Below are positions 21,401 through 62,001 of a DNA stretch of 64,000 nt, in pieces. How positions within the stretch are numbered: position 1 is the first letter of the stretch; every line of letters begins with the position of its first letter. The notes beneath the pieces were generated by a model. That model was not told the origin of the DNA, searched no databases, and was given only the letters and a program-made list of their open reading frames with translations. Origin of the DNA: Reticulitermes speratus (taxonomy: Eukaryota; Arthropoda; Insecta; Blattodea; Rhinotermitidae); NCBI GenBank assembly GCA_021186555.1, contig JAJKFL010000002.1:31598001-31662000 (forward strand). Direction: 5' to 3'. Position numbers and translations under genes: made by a program.

Positions 21401-21543
21401 CACCAACAAATGCACCTCTCTTATATAAAAAATACAGTCTTATAACGCTCCTACATGTTCAGCTCCCTGTGGATGGTGTGATACCAAAACATGTAGGAAT
21501 GATAGAAGACTATTTGTATATATCAAAAGTGCATTTGTTGGTG
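21401..21543. repeat. Fold-back (palindromic) element, copy 1
   Basis: The left arm begins CACCAACAAATGCAC (21401-21415); the right arm ends with its perfect reverse complement (21529-21543). Inside, CTCCTACATGTT pairs with AACATGTAGGA. The arms are imperfect between these blocks. Confidence 0.88.
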
Positions 21544-21824
21544 TTAAGAATCAACAATTTAATTTAAATCGGTAGGGTGTGTTAGCTGTAAAGTTGACAA
21601 CACAGAATTATGACAGTTTGCCCAGAAAACATTACTTGCTGATGCTCATTGGAATATTTTTCCAAAGATAAAGGTGGTAACTATTAGAACACTTGAGATC
21701 TCCTTTCAAATGGCCATTTCTCTGTCATATCACATATATTTGATGAAACTGATGAATTGCTGTTTGTATCCTTTTCATTGTGTTACAAGTGTGGTATTTA
21801 TTCCATGATGTCAGTGGATGTTAG

Positions 21825-22009
21825 GTATGATATTAAAACCAACAAATGCACGGAAGTGTATGGAAGTGTATTATACACGCTGTATACCTCCTACATGTTT
21901 TGGCCACTCATGTGGCTATCTTCAGGGGGCAACCAAAACATGTAGGAGATATACAGTGTGTATAATACATTCCATACACTTATGTGCATTTGTTGGTTTT
22001 GATATCATA
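21825..22009. repeat. Fold-back (palindromic) element, copy 2
   Basis: The 26-nt left terminus (21825-21850) matches the reverse complement of 21984-22009 at 25 of 26 positions. The arms continue through GAAGTGTAT...ATACACGCTGTATA and CTCCTACATGTTTTGG to a short loop carrying CTATCTTCAGGGG. The whole is about 185 nt and would fold into a near-complete hairpin. Confidence 0.92.
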
Positions 22010-22459
22010 ACTGATTGCTCAGTGCATGGTTATGGATCATTTAAAATTGATCAGTGGATGTTATTTATTCAGTATTGTCCTAGGTTCACTTGTTGCATCC
22101 ATCCAACAGAAATTCTCATATTTCCAATAGAAACTGTAACTCAAAATCCAGATGGGTGATTGATCCTCCATTGTTCTATTGTTCTTGCAGTTAAGTCATT
22201 TGTAAATAATGTTCTGTGTTATCTGCTGACAGTGACACAGTTTCATATGTGTCAGCAGTGCATTGTGTGTTAGCAGTCAGACTTAATTGCATTAATAGTC
22301 CCTTTGGACTTGCAACTAGAATACATTACACCAAGTACCACATGAGATTTCCTTTCTAGGACTATCAGTTTCTGTAAAAAGGCAGATGAAATGTTTAAAA
22401 TCTTGGGAATAGTCAGTACTGATCTGTGTAGAATTATGTTACTGTTAATGTTTTTGCAG

Positions 22460-22683
22460 GATGTTTATTTGGTTCACATTTTAAGTGAAATGGCTGGCAA
22501 TTCTTTTATGATCTTCTGCTCAACCTGCAGCAACACTGTCAGAACAGCATTAATTCTGCGCAGCCTTGGTTTTACAACTGTTCCTCTGCATGGCCAAATG
22601 TCACAGAACAAACGTCTAGGAGCACTCACCAAATTCAAAGCAAAAAATAGATCTATTCTTATCTCTACTGAAGTAGCCAGCAG
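22460..22683 (+). CDS. DDX47: DEAD-box RNA helicase (DDX47/Rrp3 type), exon with motifs IV-V
   Basis: After TTTTTGCAG the exon encodes D-V-Y-L-V-H-I-L-S-E-M-A-G-N-S-F-M-I-F-C, then L-H-G-Q-M-S-Q and S-T-E-V-A-S-R with a split Arg codon at AG|GTGAGG. The DDX47/Rrp3 family acts in nucleolar pre-rRNA processing. The match to that subfamily is strong. Motif V has Glu where Asp is usual. Upstream exons (Q motif, Walker A, DEAD) were not found in 19.7-22.4 kb. Confidence 0.85.
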
Positions 22684-24974
22684 GTGAGGTGCGTTGAGAT
22701 AAATCTCGAGTGATGCGTAAATTTGTTTGTGTTGAATGGTTCAGAAAGTGAAGAACATTTACAAAATCAAGAACTTGCAGGAACTTGGACAAGAGAGAAT
22801 ACAAGGTATTGCAGATACTGTTAACTTTCTCGTGAGGTGATGCAGCTCCTCAGCAATGAGTAGAATTAAGTTCATACTGTGAATAAAATTCATATTACTG
22901 ATAAGTAAAACCCATGTTCTGGTATCTCTCATGTTTCCAGTTTACTGTGCATAATGTATCGTATGTCACATTATGGAGTATGACAATCAAATACTATTCA
23001 GTCCATTGCAACCGAGTGCTTGGATTGCATGTCTAAAAGGCTCTTTACTTCATATTCAGTATAAACTTTTTATATATTCCCTAACTCCCAAGTTTACCAT
23101 ATTGTCTACTCAGCTGTTCAAGGAATTCTGTTGTTGGTTAGACATCAGGCATTGAAGGTTCATCACCATCACTGCAATCTGAACCTGAACTGCAGTGATC
23201 CCTGTTCCTGCAAATTATTTGCCTAACATTTTAATCTAAATCTCAATCTTGTTTTTCCATTATGCTTCATAGGCATGTCAAGCTTATCACTGTATGTTAA
23301 TCATCATAGCAGTACTATGTGAAGAGTCCTAGAAGTCGAGAACCTCTTTCAGCACTGTCTTCTTATAAGCCAATCCCTGTTCTTCCCTGAGACTGAGAGC
23401 TTGTTTCACACCCATTCAAAACAATGAGTAGTTTATGTCTTTTAATCTTGAATGTTTAGGAAAATGGACGGTGGAATGGTAGCATGCATTTTATGAGCTT
23501 AATGCATCTTTAATTTCATCATCAGTATTATTTTTGTGTTGGTGGTTCTATACAATAATAAACTCACTACATGCATCAGAATATTTCCAAAGAATCTGAT
23601 ACTGCATCAGCTTCAACATTTTCATGGTATTTAAGTGTTTCCTTTTTCTTCCCTTTTTTTCTTTTGTTTTGTTTTCCAGGCCCACTGCATTTTTCTTTAA
23701 GATCGTTATGATTACATGAAATAAACATGTGTCATCACTATACACTAGTAACACTGTATGCTAGTAACTGCTGTGTTCAATTCTGCTAGGGTCCTTCCCA
23801 GATACTTTCTAGATATGTCTTCTAGATTAGACTTTAAAAACCAACAGTAATGATGCATGTTTTGTTTTAAACCATTATGAACTGTGAAGCATCCTGCAAA
23901 TCCCTACCACCAGAGAACTCTGCTGCAGGTTTCATTAAAACATTTTTTATCGGCTAATTTTTGTTCAGACTTTGAAAATATCTTGTCAAATTATATAGCA
24001 CAAGCTGGAAATTATTTTATTAAATTCTCAGAAAAATATAAATTCTATGAAACACTTATTTTTGCAAGTTGGAACTAATTGTATGATTTACAGCACTTTA
24101 ACTTCACATGTATATGTGAACTATTGCACTGCTAAAAAGGTAAAGCAATCCCATTACAGGCCTGGACAGGCCCTTAGGTTTCCAAGAGGTTGAGGCTGCC
24201 AGATTTCTAGACAATCGGCACATGAAGGTGGTAAGGTTGTCAGCCCTACGCACCAGCCGCCTTTACCCCCCAGGAAATATTCCTGGTACTCATTTCTGTT
24301 AGAGGCTGAGTCGACCTCAGGGCTATTGTATGAAAATCCTCAGCAGTTTAGATTGTATGGACAAATGCAGAGGCTATAATCCACTTACTACTGTAGTGGC
24401 TCTGTGCCCACTGTACTTCTTGATTCACAGCCAGCATAACAATGGCAGTAGTGGACTTTGTGGAACTGACACTTAATCTCAAGTATGCGATTCTTTACGT
24501 CACTTATTGGACAGAGGATAGGAAGATGTCTGCAACCATAACTAAAAGCGTTTTCTATCAACAGTTTCTTCTGATTTCATTGTGTTTGTCAGAATTTTGT
24601 AAATTTCTGCTTCAATTTGCAACAAACCCCTCAGAGCAATCAACATCAATATAGATGTTTATATGAATGCAGTAACAAAGTTTAATTCTATGCATTTTTT
24701 AAACATTTGCTGCAGGCATTGCCACCAGATAAGAGTTCAGAGTTTAAATTTTAATAAACAACTCTATGAAGAATGTATGTTAATTTGTATTTGTATTGTA
24801 TATTTTGTATTTTTGAACTTTTATGACTTATTCCACATCCTGTTGTCCCTCTGACTAAATTTTGGATAAATGGAATTCATAACATATGTATGTGAACTGT
24901 CAAAAATATGGAATTCCTGTATGTTGATATTGATGGAAGTTGTTATGTTTGTTATTCTGTTTATTTATTTGTAG
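22684..24974 (+). other. DDX47 intron
   Basis: AT-rich. Contains the SINE at 24135-24340; otherwise no element recognised. Confidence 0.6.
24135..24340 (-). repeat. SINE fragment
   Basis: The order AGGTAAAGCAATCCCATTAC, GCCGCCTTTACCCCCCAGGA, TTCCTGGTACTCATTTCTGT, GAGGCTGAGTCGACCTC matches the body of an insect SINE I recall whose tRNA-like head would lie to the right on the minus strand. The head is not recognisable here. Confidence 0.6.
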
Positions 24975-25107
24975 GGGTTTGGACATACCGCATGTTGACG
25001 TTGTTATCAACTTTGATATTCCAACACACAGCAAAGATTATATCCATCGAGTTGGCAGGACAGCCAGGGCTGGTCGAGCTGGCAAGTCAATCACATTTGT
25101 GACTCAG
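24975..25107 (+). CDS. DDX47: DDX47-type helicase, exon with motif VI
   Basis: After TTTGTAG the exon encodes [32 protein letters not shown] (motif VI) and I-T-F-V-T-Q before GTAAATG. Its phase fits the 22460-22683 exon. No following exon was recognised before CNOT3, so the gene is incomplete here, either a partial copy or with exons I could not detect. Confidence 0.85.
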
Positions 25108-25849
25108 GTAAATGCGTGTATATTGCTGTTACATGGTTTGAAGAGGGTAATGCAATTTTGCTATCTGATAACAACAAAGCTTTTGAATTTGTATATCAGT
25201 ATGCTTTCTATTGAAATCATTGTCATATTACATTTTCAGGCATTCTGTTTGCATATATTGCACATCATGGTTTAGTTATTAGTGCTCTTGCTTTGTACTT
25301 TGGAGATCACAGCTTCAGAACTTGCCCAGTGACTTATTTTTCGTGATTCTGTGTCTGTGGAAACATGCTGCAATGGTGGATAGGCCATGACCACGTTCAG
25401 TAAAAGGAATCTTTACACATAGAACACAGCATGGGCACAATTTGTTTTCATGAAATTTAGTACTACAGAGCATATCTTTTATCAGTTCCCTGAGCACAGG
25501 GAAATATGATATCACTTAAGCAATGCGAGTCCATGGAAAGTTGTGTCATTTTATCTGCACTGAAACCCGAGATGCTGCTCCTCTTGTGCGTTTTGTCTCA
25601 TATACAGTAGGTCAGTGCATGTGAAAAATGTTTTCTTTCGAGCAAAGTGTTCACTTGCAATACCTTTGCAAAGTACATATGTGCCATGAAAAAAGCATTA
25701 CAAAAATTTTTAAAAATATATCCTGTTTCTACAGTTCCATGTAAAGAACAGTATACGTAATAGTGGAAAAATCCTGAATCACAGGTTCAGTGCTGGACAA
25801 AAATAAAATATAAAAACAGGCGATTTTCTCAGGTGATGGAAAGGTTACA

Positions 25850-26160
25850 TCAAGTATGAATGTAAACAGCCACAGCAACACATGGTGGTGTTGCAAAAAT
25901 CCCTATGCAGTTCATGTTTTCTTTACATGACAAAGTGCAGTGAGTGAACACAAAGCCATAGGGCCCATGCTTTTCAAAGGAATAAATTCTGACCATTATT
26001 CAGGGAATTAAAAGAAGTGAAAACATAGGGCAATCAACTTTCTTTGCAAGAACTGAAGGACAGTTTTTGAAGGAAATAGTTAATGTTTCAAGGCAAGAGC
26101 TTTGTTGTGTGTCAAGACATATTCTGATTGGATGGGAAATGGAAGGATATCATTAATCTG
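25850..26160 (+). pseudogene. Relic of a DDE transposase (mariner/Tc1-like)
   Basis: A broken frame reads N-P-Y-A-V-H-V-F-S-L-H-D, then G-P-C-F-S-K-E, resembling the N-P-H-x-x-H-x-x-P-L-H-D block and the G-P-I-F-F block of insect transposases. It is heavily decayed, with several stops. Confidence 0.45.
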
Positions 26161-26319
26161 CATCTTAGCGGAGAACCTTTATTTATCCATATTTCTTGAA
26201 ACAATTTTATTTACAAAAAACACTTTACAAGCATTTTTTGCTTCCTGAAGTATAAAAATTATACAAAATATAAATGAGTATCTTAGCCCTTCAAAGGGCT
26301 GTTTTCAATATCTGAATAT

Positions 26320-26570
26320 TTAATATACTGTCCAGAATCCCTCAGCTTCAACCCACAGATCATATGCATCTCAGCATGGAGTCAGGAGTGGAACATAATG
26401 TTGAGATGAAGCAACTTCATTCCAAGTATCTGACACAGGTGTCCAAACAGCATCTTGCATTTCTCAGAGGGAGGGTGGGTCAGGTTTCCTGCATAGTTCC
26501 CCTCACTTAACTTCACACATTCTTGATGGTGTTCACATCGGGTGCTCAAGGTGGCCAGTACAATGTACAA
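26320..26570 (-). pseudogene. Relic of a Tc1-like transposase C-terminus
   Basis: The minus strand reads Y-W-P-P-stop-A-P-D-V-N-T-I-K-N-V, aligning with the conserved W-P-x-x-S-P-D-L-N-P-I-E-N-V block that holds the third catalytic acid. It continues T-M-Q-E-T and a diverged tail. Several tryptophan codons have decayed to TGA. No terminal repeats seen. Confidence 0.7.
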
Positions 26571-27699
26571 GACAGCTACACAAATTTGAACAAAAACAAT
26601 TAATACAGTTAAGGAAGAGAGGAGGATGGAAATGTAACTAAGACAAAATGGTGACTTGTGTGCTTACCTTTTTTTTTTCTATTACAGATTGTACTTCACT
26701 TCCATGCAAAGATTTATTTTGTGAAAATGTCTGGTAAAGAGTTGCAGAAGGTTGGTCTGTTTTCTAAGTCTAGAAGAATTTTCCTCAAAATTTCAAAGAA
26801 AACATTACCTTGAAAATACAGGCAACTCACTCAGAACCGAGTTCAACTGGTGATAATAACAATGTATGAACACAACTGTTTTCTTATATCTTTAACCCTT
26901 GCAATCCATAATACTCACCCACCATTTCATGTCACCCTTCCAGCACCAAGAATGGCTCCTAGGTTTCAAAAATTTGTGTAAATACACATTCTTAGTGGTT
27001 TTAAAATAATGTCTCTTCTCCATTTGCTTTGATATCTTACAAAGTATCCACACAGTAAGAAACAGATTGAATACTCATTGAAAATTCTTGTTGAGACTAC
27101 TACTCACATCAACACTCTGACTTGGTTTCTGGTGTTAGAAGCAGAACATCTGTAACACAGAAATTAATTACCATACAGATATAAAGGGAAAAAGAAGGAA
27201 TGAAAAACACTACTTCAACTTTCCTCTCATGAACATTTACTGCTACAACTTACCTCATATAAACTTCATTTGTAATTTTGATATTTCTTTAAACACATTG
27301 CCTGAATTTCAATGAAACTATATATTGTACTTATAGGAGGGAAATGTATGGATATGGCCTTTTTAGCACTGAAATGAAAGCCTCTGATACACTGACAAAA
27401 ATCATTGTATTTTGTCTCAGGTTACCATTTCTTGTTCTCTGCTCAGATCTCTCAACTGCACTCAAAGTTACTGACTGCATAAAATCACAATAACCCTAGT
27501 TTCTCTTAGTACTGGGTAATACCATTACAAATGTTTCACGGAACAATGACACTGCTCCACGAGGTCTTTGGAAATACAGTATCACATGATCGCCATTATC
27601 CTAAGAGTTATCTCGCCACCTTGGCACAAAACTGTAACCCACATTAATTCTTCACACCTGGACAATACAACTGTACATAACATTAAAATATCCACAATT

Positions 27700-27960
27700 T
27701 CAAATGAGATTTGAGGTTCTAATGGCAGTGACTATGAAGAATACTGTCTTCTGGGATGTGATACTGTGTAGTCTGGGAGAAACTAATGTTTCGGAAGAAT
27801 GTACTGCCTCCATCTTTATGGTAAACAGAGGTGGGCAAGTTGGTAGGGCCTCTTTTACCCTAAAGATGGAGGCAATAAGTTCCTCTGAAACACCACTAAG
27901 TTTCTACCAGACTATATGGCATCACACCCCAGAAGACAATACTCTTTATCCAAGGTTTTA
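27700..27960 (+). repeat. Hairpin-containing SINE-like repeat, copy 1
   Basis: It starts ATGAGATTTGAGGTTCTAATGGCAGTGACTATGAAG. A central stem pairs TGCCTCCATCTTTA with TAAAGATGGAGGCA. It ends TGGCATCACACCCCAGAAGACAATACTC. The 104-codon ORF is a known type of repeat-derived peptide, not a host gene. It is the best preserved of six copies. Confidence 0.8.
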
Positions 27961-30356
27961 CTTCAAATGTGTAAATAATATAGAAACATGGTCAAAACAG
28001 AGTTTATGCAGAGCATAAAAATGATCAGATCAATAATGTCATCAAGACGTATCAATACTTCACTGCAACAGTGACAAAAATACAATGAACGAAAGTTTAC
28101 CAAAACACATACCAGTGAGTTATGGCTAAAAATTTATGAACAGTGTAGTCTGAAATGATATTCACTTAACTGTAACAGTGTTACAAAATGTCCGAAACTA
28201 AGTGTTGATTGACGTAATATGAGAATTAATTCATGCATGAAGTAAAACCTGACCTCCAATACCCGTTAAATTTGTTGTGGATATCTTATCATTGTCATCA
28301 TTTCCCTCAGCATTATTGAATAATCAGGCACAGTAAAGAGAAAAATCACAGCTAGTTTTGCCAGGCTGGATCACAGTGTTCAAATATACACAATGCAGGT
28401 TCCAACATCAGAATTCAACACTTCAAATCCACTCACTGAAACACAATACACTTCACATTCATTCTAAGAGCAATGCCATTGTTCAAAACTGTAAGCAGAT
28501 GGCTAAACGTGGCACAAGTGAAGTCAGAGATACCAATCACATATTTTTAAAATACATCTTGTTCTATTTTATGACTAATGTGTGGTCCATAACACAGAAA
28601 GACTAGAATACAATATTCAAATTCCCTCTACTACTAGAATAATATATCTATTACTTCAGCGTAAAAAATATTTAAATTCTGCAAATGAAATGGAAACTAA
28701 AGGTAAATTGCAATTTGGGCAATTAGCAACTAATTATCAAGATATGATTGGTATCTCCAGAAACAACCGAGGTCTTATGTGCAAAATGTAGATGGGGTCA
28801 ATTGCCTGGGGCCCCACCTTTGTGTAATACTGAATTTTGTTTAGTGTGTCAATGTGTGTAATAAGGGGAAGGTGAAAGCCCTCTTCTTTTTCATTATGTG
28901 CTCCAAGTTTAAATTAAAATATAATTTAGTATTTGCACGTTGTAGCATTTTAATGTTTTCAATAGGAAATTGCAATTATTAACAAATAAAAAAACATTTA
29001 TATAAGACATTTCTAGTGTACATTTTTCAATACAGTCAGTCAAAATTCAAGAAATACCTGTGGCTGAAAGCAACTGCAAATAAACCAACCAATACTTAGA
29101 ATTTTGATATGTGAGTAGGGATACTATAAAAAGGGATGTGGTTCTGAGATCATGCCATACTCATTACTGTCAGGGCTTCTAACTATTTGCTGGATCCCAT
29201 CTCTAAACAAAACACACATTGTAAACAATAACCACTTGCACATTGATCAAAATGTTGGGAACAGATTCAACAGAAGAAGAAATATTAATTATCCTGTAGG
29301 CACATAAATAGGAACTTACAAATTATACTTCCAGGACAATGAAGATACATACTGTTTTATGATGACGTGACTTAGTACAAATAACTATATGAAGAGACCT
29401 CTGAGAAATGGAAGTTTGATGGAGAAGAAGAAAGTGTCATATTTACATTCTTGTAATTTCCAGTCAAGCAAGAACAGGAACTGTACCAAGCCGTCTGCAG
29501 CTTCAGTCAAATTTCACTGCTCATGTATTGTGGTGAAGACAATGTAGGGTACATACATATCACTGTGTAATACAAAGTATCAACTGTAACACTTTTATGA
29601 TGGTAATACAGATCTTGAGAAGTAACCAAATGCTTCAAGAATCACTGACAATTTTGTCTCACATTACAACCAACCTGAAAGAGCAATTCATGTATGAAGG
29701 GGAGACTGTAAGCCGCACCTTCACAATGTTAATTTACTCAAATATTGATTCATTTTTCTAAGCAACCACAAACTTTAGTTAAAAAATTTGGCATACACAG
29801 AGTTCAGGGTTCTCTGCAGCTGCTGAGTATTTTACAGTGACCTACCTGTAAATGTATTTTTCACAAATAATCGTTTTTGGGTTTTTAGAAAAGATGATTG
29901 AAAACATCTGTACAAGTACAATACAAAAAGTTAGCAGGCAGAGAGAACCTTAAACTACATGTGTGCCATATATACCTTGTTGGTTAATAAAATGTATCTA
30001 AATTTGATAAGTTAAAATTGCACATACAGGGCTTCCAAGCTCTCCTTATGTTATTGTGAACATCTCAAATCTATCTCATCTTATCAAAAATGCAGGCCAT
30101 GTTACTTCAGTCCTGAATAAACTAACTAAAGTGTGACTGTTACAAGTGCCCACTCAGAACAGAACTATTGGTTTGAGCTTCATAAGCTGCACTTCACCAC
30201 TTGTATGCATTCCAAAACAAATCTCTGAAAAATATTAACACAGTGGCTCAGACTTATTTCCAATGTTTATAAGATGCCAATTAAAAGTACTTTAACCTTT
30301 ATCTACTCCTTGCTTATTGATGTGTCACACCAATGTATTGATAAAAATATGGAGGA

Positions 30357-30375
30357 GGGGGGGGGGGGGGGGGGG
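30357..30375. repeat. Poly-G tract (19 G)
   Basis: Uninterrupted G run after GGAGGA, in AT-rich surroundings. Confidence 0.95.
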
Positions 30376-30394
30376 AGAAACATACTCTCATTTA

Positions 30395-30560
30395 CATTGT
30401 GGTCTTCTGCGTCAAACCATGTAGGCTCACAGCTGGTTCCCAATGTTTCAGATGAACACACTGCCTCCTTACCCTGAAGATACAGTCAGTTTATTCCTCT
30501 GGAACATTGGTAACCACCTATGAGGCTGTATGTTATAATTACTCAGAAGACCATGATTTA
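30395..30560. repeat. Hairpin-containing SINE-like repeat, copy 2 (diverged)
   Basis: Shares CCCAATGTTTCAGATGAACA, CTGCCTCC, CCCTGAAGATACAG and CTCTGGAACATTGGTAACCA with the other copies. The stem is partly lost. Confidence 0.6.
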
Positions 30561-31614
30561 AATCTTCACTGCTATAAAACCATAAAATGTAATATAATAC
30601 CATAATGAAGCAGTAATATTACTTTCAATTTCCACTTATGAAAAAGCAGTGTTAAGATTAAGGGTTCTGCCCAAGTTTTCAAATTTTCAACCACCAATTT
30701 CTGTACGATTTTATAATACAGTAATATCAGATTATTTAAAGTAAAAAGTATTCTGAAATTTAAAGTTACCAATTGTTGCAGTGTAGATACAAAGTCTGAC
30801 AGAATTACACTGGATCTGCAATTCAGTGGCACATCTCTAGCAATTGATGTACAGACCCGTATTATAAAAGATATTTAAGCTACGTAAAAATTAATAAATG
30901 CTACAAGTAAATGTGTAATTGTAAGAGTGCTACAGGAATTCATACATGTCTGCAAATACACCTACAGCTGGTCTCCAATAACATAATTTAACACGTGAAA
31001 TATCTGGAGTTGTCTATTAAAATGTGGTTATATTTCTTCCAACTCTGTCAAAGCAGCAATATTTCTAGTTTCTGTCAATGAATGTATGCTAGAAGGATAT
31101 CTGAATGCATGTTTGTGCAAAAAATAAAAAAATGACGCATGTGAAAGCATCCATAGCTTCAAAAATGCCTGCAGCTTAGCAATATGTCATATCTGATACT
31201 CAAAATGTATGACATTTCTTGTGAATAAATGACTGCAAATCATAATTATTACTAGATCTTTCAATCACCATTTCAGACACTATTACACAACTCATTCGCT
31301 ACAAATCTGTCATAAAATAATAGATTAATCTCACATTTATCATCAACATGGAGAAGACTGTAAACACATGAATACTCAAGTACCCAACACCATCTAAGCA
31401 TCACATAATTTACACTTACATTCTGCATTCAAGAACAGAATTCTTGTTTCTGCATAAGAATGATTTTTTGTTTTCCAGATGGCATCATTCCTTGCCTGTT
31501 CAGATGATGATGACAAAACTTAAGCAACAAAGAAATTATGGCAAAACTAAATCCATTCTGCATGTAATGCACAAACTTTTGCAAGTGCAAATTTACAGAA
31601 CTCTCAAATTTCAA

Positions 31615-31830
31615 ATAGTAAGACTGTTGTCACCTGGGATATAATGCCATGTACTCTGGCAGAAATTTACCAATGTTTCAGAGGAACCTGTTGTCTTCAT
31701 CTTCAGAGTATGCTTCCACCCTGAAGGTGATGGCAGCATGCTGCTCTGAAACAGCAAATTTCCACCAAACAACATGGCATCACATCCCAAAAACCAACAA
31801 CTGTCAGTCACCATTACAAGAACCTGAAAT
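31615..31830. repeat. Hairpin-containing SINE-like repeat, copy 3
   Basis: Shares ACTGTTGTCACCTGGGATAT, CCAATGTTTCAGAGGAAC, a stem of TCTTCATCTTCAG with CTGAAGGTGATGG, and ATGGCATCACATCCCAAAAA. Confidence 0.7.
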
Positions 31831-34627
31831 CCTGCATGGTTGAAGTATGGATTGTAAGCGTATGATAAACCTTCAGTTTCAAGCTTTTGGGACACTGCTG
31901 TAGTATGAATTTCAAACACTCCTCAGGTTTAATGTCATATAACGCAGCTCAGACTTATTTCTGACACGAATGTGATAGCAGTGACACTGTAATGCTAATG
32001 CTCTAAAAATTAAGTCCCCAAAAAACATCTTTAATAAGCCTGCAGATGATGTTCATAGTACATATGTAAAAAATAACTTACAATAAGCTTTACAAAAGAA
32101 TGGATTTTTCTTTCAGGTTAGTTGTGGGAGAAATAAATTCTGCACATGAAATAAAACTACTCCTTTATAGCCCACATGGGTTTGCATGAAATATAGTAAC
32201 AAACACTACGTATATTACAGCTAATTTGGACTATCACAGTGTTTCAGTTTCTGACGGCACCATTTTAGCTTGCAAGTAAAAGAGAATGTCTCACTACATC
32301 TTTCTTTACAGCAGCAAATTGTAGCCACACTTAACATGAAACTGTTCTGTTAGTATATAAACACTACTCAAAATAGAGTAGCATTAATAACAAATCTGTG
32401 ATCCCTCAACTAGAGAAATCTTATAGAAATATCAGTCCTGTATAAAACACAACAAAAAATTAAATAAAGCTGATATTTTAAACTCACTGGTCCACAGATC
32501 ACCACACAAACTCTACTTTCTTAAAATTTTCTGGAATTTTGTTGTATTCTACTCATCTTGAAACTTTTTTCATGCCATCCCGAGTATGAACAACACCTGT
32601 TTGATTGTATATAAACACAGTTATTAGTGAGACATATTACAATGAAATAAAACAACTGCATGATCCGGAGTTTCTGTTGAATGAAATATCCATTTCTAAA
32701 GTCAGGAATCCATAATGCAAATATGATCTCGTGCAGGGCCACTCCACAAATAATGACTGAAATCACAATGAATGTTTGCTTAATCAGACTTCTCCAATTT
32801 ATATGACAGCAATTATTATTGTTTCATGTAATATAAAGAAGATACTTCACTTTCTTCCAAGCCCCCATTTTCAACTTGGATCCTAATTAGCTTCAGAACC
32901 CCTGACAATCAAGCACAGGCAGGGAGGACAGGAAAGGATTACTGAAACCATTATTGAGCAAATTGCACATTGCCTCTTCAACAGACTGGTTCATAAACTG
33001 GATTTCACCAATCTGAGCCTTCTGCTCCCAACAAGGAAGGGAAGCATCTTTGCTTAACAAGTGCTTCATAATTGTATGTATATGTAAATGCCATTAGTTT
33101 CCAGTACTGTAATACTGGCATAAAGACCTAAAGGAATTGGGACTGGAGTATGCTACAGTAAAATAAACATGGGAACAATGTGTAAATGCATCAATCGCTC
33201 CACTCTGTGGAATACAATCTACATTACTCTTGTCTGTTTCAAACTGTTCAGGATATGGTAGGTTGGCACCAAGAATAAAAATAAATAAAAAAATTCAATT
33301 TGGAGGAACCCAAAACCAACATTTTTGACAGAACAGAATGAATTATAGGCTTTCAAAGATAGGAATGGCCACTTCTACAGATATTTTTCATTAATAACTA
33401 CACCATGCTAGAAGAATATTTGTTAAATGGCCGCTCTTTCAAAGAAAATTACATGCAGATTATTCAATAAATTAAGAATGTAAATTTACTCCTCTGAAAG
33501 TTGGATGATAACACTAAAAGGCTGGGTCCCAGGTCATTATTGCGAAGAAACTTCTAATATTCACTTCAAATGTTGTGATGAATGTAGAGACCATTTTTTT
33601 ACATTTTTTTAACAATGTTCTGTATGCATTAGTTATGAAATTCCCTGAACTCTGTTGCTATTTTAAAATAAAATCCACCACAACCAAGCACCCACCAACC
33701 CCACACCTTTGCCTCTGCATTCCACAGAGCTTCAAGCAATTCTGGTCAACGTGCAAAATAATAAATGTAATCCATTAGTTTACTTTTATAATTATAATTA
33801 TTATTATCATTAATTATCCTACACAAAGAGCTCTGTACAGATCATTATTTATTTTATACCATTTTTTATGTACTTTTTACAAAAGTGAAAACTAACACAA
33901 CAAGTACTTTGCACGTGAATGAATGGCATCAGAATGCTCAGTGTAGAACACAGAGGCCAGGCAAATGAAGAAGCAAGGTGGGCACACCATTCAAACATCT
34001 GTCTCGTTGTCTTCTCCTTCATCCTAGCCAATATTTGTACTGGTATTTTTACATCTTGAAAATGGGATACTGTTTTAAACCTATTAAGTTGCACCACCAC
34101 TAGATCTTAGGAAAATAAATCACAAACTAGAACAGCTGTTGCACTGACTTCTTAGTACGAATCTTCTTTGTAGAAAGAGGATGTGCAAGCCCTCTACTCG
34201 GAGCGATGGAGGAAAGACGTATGTCTCTAAAGGACTGCACCACTGACTATCGATTCTTTCTAAGAAACATAATCCTTCTCTGCTTTGTACACTAGTAACT
34301 CACTGCCTTGCTGACTCACTTGGCATATTTTTCTTCTCACACCACCACATAAGCGACTTGGGAGATCGTTCTAGCACCATCAGGAAACAGTGTTCCAGCT
34401 GGATACTCAGTAGAGTTAACAACAAAAAACTTCTTAAAAATGATAACCTGTACCAAAAACAATGTATTTTTCTCTCTTCCCCCTGGAAACTTATGGTGGG
34501 ATATATAAATCCTGTCAGGCCAGAAGTGAGAAGACAAAAAAAAATTGTTCTATACAATATCACTTGTGGACATCTCCGTCAAGGGGAAAAACGGAAAATC
34601 CCACTCTGGCAGATTTTTATTATCTGT

Positions 34628-62001
<27,374 letters not shown>

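Larger units (their letters stand above)
26571..34627. other. Long stretch between DDX47 piece and CNOT3 stop
   Basis: Eight kilobases without a recognisable gene. It holds three copies of the hairpin repeat and one poly-G tract (listed separately). The right part (toward 34627) must contain the CNOT3 3' UTR. An AATAAA on the minus strand lies near 33846-33853, about 780 nt past the stop, but usage cannot be judged. Confidence 0.6.

Noticed and set aside
26680..26815. Open stretch after TTTTTCTATTACAG as a candidate third DDX47 exon
   Set aside because: The translation (I-V-L-H-F-H-A-K) does not match the region that follows motif VI in this family.
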